A DNA stretch of 64,000 bases, taken from contig JAJKFL010000031.1 in NCBI GenBank assembly GCA_021186555.1, forward strand, positions 19,188,487-19,252,486, written 5' to 3'. The position numbers and the translations under genes were made by a program. Below are positions 24,320-33,904 of this stretch, in pieces. The notes below the pieces were generated by a model that worked only from the letters and a program-made list of their open reading frames with translations, searched no databases and had not been told where the DNA came from. The stretch's first letter is position 1. The number at the start of each line of letters is the position of its first letter. The stretch comes from Reticulitermes speratus. Taxonomy: Eukaryota > Arthropoda > Insecta > Blattodea > Rhinotermitidae.

Positions 24320-24438
24320 AGAAAACCTGTCTCCATGCCACTTCCTCAACCATGAATTTCAAACAGACTGGCCGGGGACTAAAACTGGGCCTCCATGTGA
24401 CAGACCAGCGACTTACAGCCTCAGCCATGGCACAGCCC
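24320..24438 (-). mobile_element. tRNA-derived SINE fragment, minus strand
   Basis: The reverse strand reads GCCATGGCTGAGGCTGTAAG then GTCGCTGGTCTGTCACATGG and AGTTTTAGTCCCCGGCCAG. This has the order and spacing of a tRNA-like head with a degraded B box, followed by a variable tail. Confidence 0.55.
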
Positions 24439-24699
24439 AAAATTTAGTTGATGGATAGAATACCTAAGCATTCTGGAAAATATTTTTTACACTTTAATGG
24501 CAATTTATATAGGGTCCTTTGCAGATTGGCCTATATTGCTGGTCACTTCCTGTCAACCACCTTATCACAGCAACTTGGCTACATTCCCAGCCACTTACAC
24601 CCAATCTATTGCAGAGAGGTTGTTACATGTCTGTAACCGTGATGTCTGTGAGTCTGTAAATGCAATGGGAATACCACTATAATATGGCATATTTCTGTA

Positions 24700-25310
24700 C
24701 CATGGACATGCTAAATACTGATCCTACAAGAACTGCTGTCATAAATTCAGATGAAAGACATAGATGCCACACTCATTTTCTTTAGTGATGAAGCTTGGTT
24801 TCATCACAATGGACACATGAAATCTCACAGTAACAGGCAGTGGTCTGAAGAAAATCCCATATCCATGAATTACCAGCACATGCCATTCTGGTTGGAGTGT
24901 GGTGTGCTATGAGTGCAAGTGGGTTTATTGAGCCTTTTTTTCATTTGTGACACAATATTACACAAAAATATGTAAGGCACATTCTCGTACCATTTTTATT
25001 GCCTGCCTGATTATGACAATACCTATGCCTTTTTTTAAGCAAGACAGTGCAACAGTTTAGACAGCAAACAATTCAATGTGTTGTTTAAATTAGAGTTTTT
25101 TTGATGGCAATAAAAAGCAGGGGACTGTGGCCTCCATGTTCACCAGATCTGAACCTTTGTGATCAACTTTTACTTATGGGGCCATGGGAATGACAATAAA
25201 ACTCATAACAGAAGCTTTTACAAGCAAATGTAACATAATCACAAGTACACGTTACAGGCTACAAGACAACATCCATTCTGGGTAATGTTTTGGTGCATTT
25301 AATCAGACCA
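24700..25310 (+). pseudogene. Decayed DDE transposase (Tc1/mariner superfamily)
   Basis: Plus-strand segments in changing frames give SDEAWFHHNGHMKSHSNRQW with SEENPISMN, then GVWCAMSASGFIEPFFF-like sequence, DSATV...TANNSM, and GTVASMFTRSEPL...YGAMGM. The order matches a DDE transposase group common in insects (FSDEAWFHLSGYVN...RYWSxENP, then QDxATAHTANxSM, then GLWPPRSPDLxPCDxxLWG). The first aspartate of the triad (SDEAWF) is readable; the others fall in broken frames. Earlier sequence from about 24450 could be the N-terminal part but is not recognisable. Confidence 0.75.
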
Positions 25311-25606
25311 CAGTTTTACTCACCATAGTAGTTGATAAGGTTGGTGCTGACTGACCCAAGAGAGAACTGTGCATGCGAACCAGGCTGGAAATATCTTCTG
25401 ACCCTGTAAACCAACAAAGAATGCACTGACATTTCAATCCAAGGGTCAGAAATCAATTTCAACTATGTAGATGTGCTGTTAGCCACAAATCTCTTCCTGA
25501 AAAATTGTAAAAGCTAAATTTCACATTATATTCACCGTGCATTCTGTCTTATATAATAGCTTTTATTTTAACCAACACATGCACTACAATTTTGTCGTCA
25601 TATATA

Positions 25607-25649
25607 CCCCTACATATGTTTCGACTACTTACTAGTCATCATCAGGGGG
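25607..25649 (-). ncRNA. Hammerhead ribozyme motif, left arm of hairpin 2
   Basis: Minus strand: CCCC-CUGAUGA-U, stem II GACUA/UAGUC, GAAA, the palindromic stem III ACAUAUGU, A at the cleavage position, then GGGG. All core bases are intact. A further TATATAC/GTATATA pairing beyond an internal loop can extend stem I. Confidence 0.75.
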
Positions 25650-25942
25650 ATCAAAGTATATAAACACAGACTACACATCCACTATAATAGTTGGTTCACA
25701 TCCAATGTTAAAACGAGATGAACTATGTTCACTATAAAAACATGTAGCATTTTTTTGCTTCAGTAGTTAAAATGTATAAGTGCATTTTTTTCCTTTTTGG
25801 AATAAAACGCACTTATACATTTTAACTACTGAAGCAAAAAAATGCTACATGTTTTTATAGTGAACATAGTTCATCTCGTTTTAACATTGGATGTGAACCA
25901 ACTATTATAGTGGATGTGTAGTCTGTGTTTATATACTTTGAT

Positions 25943-25985
25943 CCCCCTGATGATGACTAATAAGTAGTCGAAACATATGTAGGGG
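25943..25985 (+). ncRNA. Hammerhead ribozyme motif, right arm of hairpin 2
   Basis: Plus strand: CCCC (25943-25946), CUGAUGA (25947-25953), an extra U, stem II GACUA/UAGUC with an AUAAG loop, GAAA (25970-25973), CAUAUGU, A (25981) and GGGG (25982-25985). It is the same as the left-arm motif except in the stem II loop. It is expected to cleave after GUA. Confidence 0.78.
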
Positions 25986-26508
25986 TATATATGACGACAA
26001 AATTGTTGTGCATGTGTTGGTTAAAATAAAAGCTATTATGTAAAAGCTAAGTCTCAGCTCACAAACATTATTTTATTAAAAATCACTCTTTCTTGATATT
26101 TACATCTGATTCTGCATCCTACAGATCAAATACTTCTGTTGTGGGGTAACAAAGGCAAATAAATAAAGAAAGAGTTTATATGAACCACCATCAGTCTGGA
26201 ATAAGTAGGAAGAGATCATAGGTCAGTACCAGCATTCACCTCAATGTGGGCGAGAAAGTTCATTCCATTTCAAATCAACACATTTTACAGTCAAAATTTC
26301 CATGACCATCTCTGATTCCAAGAAACTTCTGAAAGCTTTTCGAATCACCATACGAAGTTACATATATAAAATCTTACTCCCTGTGTTGATTAACTGCAGA
26401 GATACAGCACTCTGAGATATTACGAGCTCAACCAATTTTGTCTTATAATGTCACAGGTTTACCAACACATGCACTTTCACTATTAAAAGTTAATAGTATG
26501 TTGAAATG

Positions 26509-26550
26509 CCCTACATATGTGTCGGTCGGTTAACTGGCCATCATCAGGGG
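26509..26550 (-). ncRNA. Hammerhead-like motif, left arm of hairpin 3
   Basis: Minus strand: CCC-CUGAUGA-U, stem II GGCCAG/CCGACC with mismatches, GACA instead of GAAA, ACAUAUGU, A and GGG. One change in the GAAA box suggests loss of activity. Confidence 0.6.
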
Positions 26551-26645
26551 TGACTAGAGCTACTTAATATAAAACACATCCAGAGGTGTGGATTAAAAAA
26601 CAGTCCACACCTCTGGATGTGTTTTATATTAAGTAACTCTAGTCG

Positions 26646-26687
26646 CCCCTGATGATGGCCGGTTAACCGACCGAAACATATGTAGTG
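26646..26687 (+). ncRNA. Hammerhead ribozyme motif, right arm of hairpin 3
   Basis: Plus strand: CCC-CUGAUGA-U, stem II GGCCGG/CCGACC with one mismatch, GAAA (26673-26676), ACAUAUGU, A at the cleavage position, then GUG. The core is intact, but stem I is weakened by a G-to-U change relative to the left arm. Confidence 0.65.
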
Positions 26688-26799
26688 CATTTTAACATAC
26701 TATTAACTTTTAATAGTGAAAGTGCATGTGTTGATAAACCTGTGACATTATATTGTTAAACATGCACGGTATAAGCAATACTAAACAATTTTGTCTTGT

Positions 26800-27285
26800 T
26801 CTGGTTCACTACTGAAAGCTCGATAGAGTGGGTTTCATTCGTTATGCCATTTATAATATTTTAGGGCACAGTCACATTTTGACCTTGGTCTGTGACCTTG
26901 ATTTATAAAAAAGCATAAGGCCATATTTATGCAAATTTATTTCTACAATCCTTAGTAATAATCTCAATACTTCTTCTAAAAGTATCATGTAGGAACATGA
27001 AACTTATAAGATATTTTTTCAGTTAGCTGCGCTAGATGAGATTGAATTGAGTTATGCTGTGACCTCTATTGACATTCTGCAGAGCATCATGAGCCATCCA
27101 GCCTTTCAGTTCACACCTGATTCCAGCAGAGCTAAGCTGTATTTATTTGTCAGACAAGTGAAAAATTAACTTATTCTTCCAAGTTTAAAGGGTCCATGGA
27201 ACAAAATGTTTTAAAAGCAGTGCTGAAATTTCTTGAATATCACTCATGGTGTAAGTTCCAGGAAAAACCTGAGAGCTGTCCTGAA
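26800..27285. other. Spacer without recognised feature
   Basis: AT-rich, short frames only. A (CTAA)n run lies near 27290. Confidence 0.4.
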
Positions 27286-27295
27286 CTAACTAACT

Positions 27296-27400
27296 AACTA
27301 ACTAATTCCATGGAGCAGAGTCCTTCTTGAGGAGCTATCAGTTCCTCAGCCAATCAAGAAATTCCCCAAACTTTATGGATCCCAAAGGTCCAGTAACACA
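27296..27400 (-). mobile_element. LINE 3' end fragment
   Basis: The minus strand reads GGGAATTTCTTGATTGGCTG and, after a gap, CTCAAGAAGGACTCTGCTCC then ATGGAA. In translation this is the GNFL...SSRRTLLHG tail of an insect LINE, the same segment as at 35.74-35.83 kb and 39.0 kb. Only the extreme 3' end is present, as expected of 5' truncation on insertion. Confidence 0.7.
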
Positions 27401-29085
27401 GGGGTGCATAAATTTTCAAAAAATCTTCTCATAGCCATATTATGTAATGCCAGGTAATAATTATATAAGCCATGACTACTTCCTACCCAAACAAAGTTAC
27501 ATAATTCAACACATGAAAATATATTCACTCAGTGACATCACATATCTCTTGGTGATACCCAAAAATCATAGTAGGCACACAGTACATGGAAAAACTAAAA
27601 CTGTCAAATGTACAATTTCACCATTAGTGTACCTAAAATGATCATGGTAGGGCATCATGGTTTGTCAGAAAGTCATGCTTTTTATTTCTCTTCTGCACCT
27701 CAACAACTTTCTGCTATGTACTACACCAGTAACTACAGGAGATTTGTCTGTATCCACATCAAAATATCACCTTACAGAGATATGACAGAAAGTAGAACCA
27801 GTGCCTTGGCAATGAATAACGAGTAGGTACCAGTTATACTACTGCCAGAACCTACCACAAAGTCACCACTACTTGACATATTTATAGCCATCATTGAAGT
27901 GCCTAACCTTATTGATAACTGATGGCATACATACCAACTACAACCCATTATTCCTTGGAATAATATTCTGGGATGCATCTGCAGATATAAAATAAAATAC
28001 TAAATAAACTAAATCAACACTCTTCATATGAATCTTATAAACAAAGCAGTAAAATAACTCTAGTGTGTTAACATCAGTATAACAAGTTTTGTCACACAAA
28101 CCAACTGCAGAATCATTAAAAAAAATTGGCAATACTCAGAGAACATGCAACAGCAAAATTGTTTAATGACACACGAGAGAGTAGACTAGAATGTGTTCTA
28201 TCCCATAGATCCTTCACAGGACTCTGTCCCTGTGATATTAAGCTCTGACATGTGGTCCCTTCGTGGTACAACCAACTTCAGCTCCCATTAGAAGGATAAC
28301 GAAAATAGAGCTGTATCTATAACCATACAGGCCTACACAAATTTTCCTTACGAAACTATCTATTACATGGGAGATTCTGAACGTTAAGCAGCAACCTACT
28401 TTCTGTGGCAGAAGGTTATCACACCTGCCTTCTGAACTAGCTCGCATGATGATGATTTTTATTTTGAATTTAATTCTATAATATCTTACCCGGTAGAATA
28501 CGTGGTCTTGAGGACTTATCTTCGGAGTCTGAGTATCGTCGGTGGCAAATGTCAGCTTTGGGTTTCACTATGTTGATGGTTTCACTTCCTCTAATACCGA
28601 CCCTTGTGGGATGTGAATGACACCGTATTCGAGCCCTACTGGGCCTACCACCGACACAACCAACATCCATCCTTCGCAATGTCGTAAAAAATATGCGTGT
28701 AAATGTCGTGACATACAACTCTACATCTGCGTACTGGCCTAATCTGGCCTGATTCAGCGCCCCAGTCAGTTTAGGCACAGTTCCCAAATAAGAAACTCAA
28801 CAAACACCAAACGGGCAGTTTCCAAATAACAGACACCCTTAGCACACAGCAAAAAAACACCACCGTAATAAGATCATCCTACATAACCCACACATAATTT
28901 GCACTCTTGCATTGCCATGTTAAGGCAAACATTGCTTAAAAATAAACGCGCACACAGACGAGCTCTTAGTCATCACCTGCGACCCGAAAGCACGGACCTA
29001 CCATGGATCACTTTCTCGTCAACAACACAGATCCAAGAGTGAACACTATGTGCTATTGGATGACAGCGTAGACATTCACTGCCAT
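27400..29085. other. Spacer without recognised feature
   Basis: Low-complexity-free but unrecognised DNA. The part 28480-29080 is richer in GC and CpG and contains a 103-codon minus-strand frame (28787-28476) without known motifs or matching splice sites. I found no basis for calling it an exon. Confidence 0.35.
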
Positions 29086-29090
29086 CTTTC

Positions 29091-29292
29091 AGTGCCCAGC
29101 GCCAAGCCGAAATCGGTAGCTCGGTTGGCAAGAACGTTTCCTACTATCCTACCTCCCGTGGGTAAAGCAGCAGGGCGTGTCGTTGACCAACCACCCCCAT
29201 CTAGCGCTCAGGTTAAAGAAAGAGTAGAGCTATTCCTCTAATCCCTCCCGGGCCTTCATGGCCTGTTCTAGGGTGACCTTTACCTTTTTTAC
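29091..29292 (+). mobile_element. SINE copy with alternative tRNA-like head
   Basis: The start reads TCGGTAGCTCGGTTGGCAAG, a good tRNA D-arm/A-box match. The B-box region is missing, and the sequence then follows the 53.3-kb SINE: GGGTAAAGCAGCAGGGCGTG, CATCTAGCGCTCAGGTTAAA, AAGAGTAGAGCTATTCCTCT, GGGCCTTCATGGCCTGTTCT and ACCTTTACC repeats at the end. The ACCTTTxACCTTT tail suggests a short tandem 3' end. Confidence 0.8.
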
Positions 29293-29299
29293 CTTTACC

Positions 29300-30130
29300 T
29301 TTAACTGCCCATTATTGCCTCACAGCTAGTCCAGACCTCCAGTCTTTACAGAACCTGCAGCTTCATTTCAGTGGTCACTGAAGCCCGCTACTTGAGTTAC
29401 ATGAGTTAAGACCACACACTTTCACTTTTATACCATTTCTAATGGGACTTTTTCCAACCAAAATTTTGTATGCACTTCATCTCTCCAATGCATAGTACAT
29501 ATCCCACATACACTCTCCTTCACTTTTTACTCCAGTAATAGTTGGTGAATAAAACAAATTATTAAGTTCTGCATCATACAGTACAACATTCTCCATCCAA
29601 CTGTACATCCTTCCACTTAGGTAAAAACATTCTGCTCGTTACTCTCGTCTCCAACACCCTCATTCAATGTTCTGTCCTTACAGTGAGACAAAATTCCAGA
29701 CCACACACAGTAATTACGTTCAATTTATGTTTCACAAGTAGGTTTTGACGCATTCACTGATTCTGGTGAACGTTACTTGTTCACATTTCTTTTGGGCACA
29801 AGTGACTTTGATGGGTACATCAAGCAGCATTACTTGCTGTGTTTGAAACAGTACCAACTCTCAGCTAAAGTTGTCAAGCAACTACAGAGTTACTTGAAAA
29901 TCTATGTTTTGGTACTTTTTCATACACACAGTACTATAGCAACTGAATGGGTTAACATTGGATTTTTAAATGCCTAATTGTTTGCCATGTGCAAGAGGTT
30001 TTCATGTTCGTCTTCTTACACTCTCAAATACCGAGGTATAAAAAAAGTAGTCGTGTGTGTTCACTATTCATCAGCATATAAAAAAGAATTATTACAATTA
30101 ATGTTTAATATAATAATGTGTTTGGAAGTG
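29300..30130. other. Spacer without recognised feature
   Basis: A 102-codon plus-strand frame runs into the following trinucleotide repeat and is judged spurious. Nothing else was seen. Confidence 0.4.
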
Positions 30131-30135
30131 TGTAC

Positions 30136-30188
30136 TATCATCATCGTCGTCATCGTCATCACAATCATCATCATCATCATCATCATCT
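30136..30188. repeat. (ATC)n microsatellite
   Basis: Imperfect ATC/GTC trinucleotide run. It causes a false Ile/Val-rich reading frame. Confidence 0.9.
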
Positions 30189-30275
30189 TTCTATTTCTAG
30201 TTAATTGTAATCGTGCAGGTATGTCTACTCTTCAATTAAAACACTCCAAACTATTCATAGCTATTCTTCTTTTGT

Positions 30276-31614
30276 TTAACCTTTAAGAGCCGGCGATTTA
30301 AATGCCCTGTACTGTCAGCGGACCGGAGTTTTCTCTGGGGATTTAAACGTTTGTTGCAATGGTTAGGAAAATTTTGAATATCTTGAAGAATATTAACGCT
30401 GGATCTGTGAAATAAATCGTAATTACTCAAGTGAAGCATGGAGAACACGGTAATGTACATCATAGTTTATTATAAAATATTTTGATGCAAAATAAGAATG
30501 AACCACTTCCCTAAGAGACAGAAATTTTAGTCTTCTTTTGTTTCTTTATCGTGTCTGGACCATTAATGGAATTTGAGTAATATGTTATGTTTCGTTCTCT
30601 TTAGCCTTAAATTCTGGCTCCTTTCTCCTGAATTCGTCCCCACTTTCAAGGGAAAATATTTCTGTGAGGTTATTTTAACAACAGCGAAATGCTTTTCGTT
30701 GGTGTGATTTCTGTAAGGGTGTACTTACAAAGAGGTTTACAGTTTTACAACCATGAGGAATCTGACCTGCGAAAGGAAAAGTACGTTTCTCGGTATTCCT
30801 ACCAGTGGCCACACTCTTTCAGTGTTTGTCGCACAGTGCAGTGACCCTGTCGCTTGTGAAAATTATTTCTTGTGAGTACATAATCAGCATCATGGCTTGT
30901 AGAAGGCATATTCGTGATGAAGATATTGAATCACAGCTGATCTGTGATATTGATTCGGATGAGAACATCTAATAATAAGGTATGTAATAATTTCTGTAAC
31001 AAGTAACTTCCTTCTGACGACGCATCATATACTGCCTTTCTCGGGTGAGCTATGTTTCATTCTTCCATCAAGTACGTAAGGGTAAATACAGCCGGAAGCT
31101 TTTAATTTCTTCGTATATTTGGACAAATATATTGTGAAAATGTATTGAAAATTTTTCTGTGAGTACAAGCACGGGCTAGAACAGTGAATAAGTTATACGA
31201 TCACCAGAAAGGAGATCAGGGTTCGGTTCCCGGAAAGTACATAAATATATCTATAGACTCGTATAAATCTTAACTCGATTCTACCGGCTTTTTAATCGAT
31301 GGGTATCTGGGGAACATGAATGTACAGATGCTGGAGCAAGAAGCTGAATACGCTCTAAACAGTGTTAAATACATCATTTTATGGTATATTACCTCCGCGC
31401 CCCAATACGCCCCCTTGATATGAGGCACAACTCTAAAATTACCTTCAAGTCTGCTGTATGTATACATAATATTTACACACGCTTATTGCCCCGCCAATAT
31501 CGTATTTAATGCGAAAAGTTTACATATATCTTTTTGGACAAAAATGTCCGTTTCGGCATTCTAACCTACACAAAACGATGGACAAATTTGTCCGTTTCGG
31601 CTCTTAAAGGTTAA
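30276..31614 (+). mobile_element. Non-autonomous piggyBac-like element with TTAA duplications
   Basis: TTAA lies at 30276-30279 and 31611-31614. The 1331-bp element between begins CCTTTAAGAGCCG and ends with its exact inverse complement, a 13-bp terminal inverted repeat. TTAA target choice and a CCY-type terminus are defining traits of piggyBac elements. Near the right end the motif GTCCGTTTCGG occurs twice (near 31547 and 31591), as subterminal repeats do. A short frame at 30892-30972 resembles an acidic piggyBac transposase start, but the catalytic domain is absent. Orientation is given by that frame. Confidence 0.85.
30892..30972 (+). pseudogene. Remnant of piggyBac transposase N-terminus
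   Basis: Twenty-six codons, ATG to stop, reading IRDEDIESQLICDIDSDENI near the end. An acidic D-E-D/E-I-E-x-x-L start followed by an S/D-rich tract is usual in piggyBac transposases. Its position about 600 bases inside the left terminus fits. Everything downstream has been lost. Confidence 0.5.
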
Positions 31615-31619
31615 GAGAA

Positions 31620-32385
31620 ACTGAAAAGTTAGATGTCCGAATCACAATGAACAATTACCAGCTTGCCTTTAACACGCTGCATCAATGACATTTACACTCA
31701 CGGTGAAATACATATACATTTTATTCATACATTGATAATTATCAATTTTGATTCTTAAAAAGAGATGTGTGATCCAATCATCTCTTAACCACCACATTTC
31801 CAGTAAACCTTACTTGTGGGAACTCTGATTTTAAGCAGTGACCATGATAACTGTTACCATTAGATTACCAGCTACCCATATGGTCCTACAAGCTTGGAAG
31901 AGGAGATTATTTTATTATTCACAGAAACAAACTGCCACTTGCATTGTGAAATGAGAATGATTTGACGCTCATACATAACTTTTAATCCTACTACCTATTT
32001 ATTGTTTCATGACTCTGAAGAAAAGAAAACTCTAAATTGTTGGTGTTTCAATGAACCTGGCTCATACCCTGAGTCACAGATTTACAGTAATAAAAAGAAA
32101 AGCTATAATCAGAATCACAATAAACTTTGCAAACTAAAAGGACACACTCCGTTCAATGTCATATCAGCATGTATGGCAGTGTACTCATAGCTCCTATGTA
32201 AACTAAAGTCTGAAAGCTCTAATAAAGGAGAAACACACCTAAAAGTGATGTCAATATTCTTGAAAAATTCTCATGTGCACAAAATTATAAGTTAGAAGGG
32301 AAAAAAGAACCGAAGGGAGAAAAACTACCTTTCATTTCACTGTTGAACAGTCTGCCAGTTAAGACAGTAATTTGCTCACACTGTG
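31620..32385. other. Spacer without recognised feature
   Basis: AT-rich, no recognised feature. Confidence 0.4.
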
Positions 32386-32387
32386 GC

Positions 32388-32552
32388 AAGTGAAATGTTC
32401 CAGTGCCTGCTGATCACATGGAGTCCACAGAAACATGAAACAGCAACTCGGTCATTCCTGTATGGCAATTACCTGTTATAGTGGCTGCTGATTACTTGTA
32501 CCCAAAGATACATGAAACAGGAACTCAAGTCATCCCTGCTTCAGATGGCAAG
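32388..32552. repeat. Diverged two-copy tandem duplication (~80 bp)
   Basis: The segments TGCTGATCACATGGAGTCCA...CATGAAACAGCAACTCGGTC and TGCTGATTACTTGTACCCAA...CATGAAACAGGAACTCAAGT follow each other and align over about 75 bases. No coding potential. Confidence 0.65.
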
Positions 32553-32554
32553 AA

Positions 32555-33775
32555 AACAGTAGTGATGGTGATCAGTAATTGCAGTGAATTACACCAACAA
32601 TAACATCTGGTTAATTAATATGCCAATCACATTAGTGGAGAATGGAAGGTTTTTGTTATTGTAGGTTCTAATATGCAGTCTGTATTAAAATGACACATTT
32701 TTAAGTTGTTAGTTGCATTGTGTGAATTTACAGAACTAAAAACATCCACAGCATAATAATTTATTAGCACGATTAATGATTCATGACTAGGTGAGATCAT
32801 CTTTCTTATTTCCTGCAGGTATAGTTATCATTCAAAAGAAACATTTGTATATGCCCACATGACCACATAGTTCCATTGTTTGTCCACAATACATATGCAT
32901 TCAACAAAAGTAGCATTCCACTTATTATTAAAAAGACACTGTGCACGGATCATAGAAATTTGTTGTACAGAGCAAATAAATATTGTATGATCATACTAAG
33001 AGGTCTGAAGTAAAACCAGTATGTATCACCATACATGAATTGTAACACACATGACTTAAGTCTACTGAAAGAACCAGAAAGACAAAATATCATATATACT
33101 GCAGTTTCAGCTGTCAACACTATTTGTAGTATATTTACCTTCTAGTATTACACAAATATTATCAAAATATTATATGCATCTTTCATCTTCAAGACAACAA
33201 TGTATCTGACAATATTGACAAAAAGACGACATAATAGCACAAAAGAAGATTTGAATATGTATTACAGGTCAACAATATGAACCTGTAATTCAGTTAAAAA
33301 AAACTGCTTTGTTGGAGAACATGCACTCAAATTACATGTTGTTCATAATGAGCATTCTGTTCCAGATATTTAATATATTCATAAATGTAAGGTTTGCTTG
33401 GACAAACTTAGGCACATTATTTCTAGGACATAAATTTTAAATTCTTACACTTTATTATTCCAATCTTATGACTGCTGTTTTAATAGAAGATCTCACTTTT
33501 CTAAAATAACAAAGATATCTGTTCAACTAGTTCACCAAGAATTGTTACAGAATTTTGATTTGAATTCAAAGCAAGTATTGGTTACATTATGTCAAAGTTT
33601 TCTACCTACCGACTATACAAATTATACCACACGTTTCATGTTCACAGTATAATATTTGGATTTAATTGTAAAGTAGGAAGATCAGTATCTGTGCTTTAAT
33701 CAAACTGCAGTTACTTATGTTCATAACATGTGAATGAAGAACAATCAATGAACAAGAACTGTAACAGAAAATTAC
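32555..33775. other. Spacer without recognised feature
   Basis: AT-rich, no recognised feature. Confidence 0.4.
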
Positions 33776-33778
33776 GTT

Positions 33779-33900
33779 TTCTGGGATGTGACATCAAGTA
33801 GGCTGGTAAATGTGTACCGACGTTTCGGAAGAACCAGCTGCTTCAACTTCAGGGTAGAAGAAATGTCACGTGTGTAACACAGGATTCTGGGATCTATTGA
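33779..33900 (-). mobile_element. Family-2 hammerhead-bearing repeat
   Basis: On the minus strand the segment ends GATGTCACATCCCAGAA, which is shared with loci at 8.1, 41.3, 47.6 and 51.0 kb. The hammerhead motif at 33815-33856 lies about 20 bases before that end. The left boundary (33900 side) is not resolved. It is likely a solo fragment of a Penelope-like terminal repeat. Confidence 0.55.
33815..33856 (-). ncRNA. Hammerhead-like motif, family 2
   Basis: Minus strand: UACC, CUGAAGU (last base changed from A), stem II GAAG/CUUC, C, GAAA, a minimal ACGU stem III, C at the cleavage position, and GGUA pairing with UACC. All stems are perfect and only one core base is changed. Confidence 0.62.
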
Positions 33901-33904
33901 CATA

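Larger units (their letters stand above)
25506..26050. mobile_element. Fold-back hairpin element 2 with two intact hammerhead motifs
   Basis: The 12-base direct repeat TGTAAAAGCTAA occurs at 25506-25517 and 26039-26050. Inside, after a leader with TATTCACCGTGCAT, are two arms of exactly 231 bases (25553-25783 and 25809-26039) separated by a 25-base loop. By eye they differ at only a few positions and by no indel. Each arm ends in a polymerase-III-like or transcript-end-neutral stretch AACCAACACATGCAC and carries a hammerhead motif reading outward from the loop. It encodes no protein. The near-identity of the arms means either recent origin or copying of one arm from the other. It is probably mobilised by Penelope-like machinery (inference). 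Confidence 0.85.
26433..26797. mobile_element. Fold-back hairpin element 3 with two hammerhead motifs
   Basis: The 12-base direct repeat CAATTTTGTCTT occurs at 26433-26444 and 26786-26797. The arms, 26444-26592 and 26604-26752, are each 149 bases with an 11-base loop. Here the unpaired leader is on the right and reads GCTTATACCGTGCATG on the minus strand, so the element is inserted in the opposite orientation to hairpin 2. The arms carry TTAACCAACACATGC-like ends and hammerhead motifs, while the rest of the arm sequence differs from hairpins 1 and 2. Confidence 0.82.

Noticed and set aside
28476-28787. 103-codon minus-strand frame in a GC-richer patch as a host exon
   Set aside because: No family resemblance and no convincing paired splice sites. 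CpG richness alone is not evidence of a gene.
31145-31245. Independent tRNA gene or SINE within the piggyBac-like element
   Set aside because: GGTTCGGTTCCCGG resembles a B box, but no matching A box or cloverleaf could be drawn.
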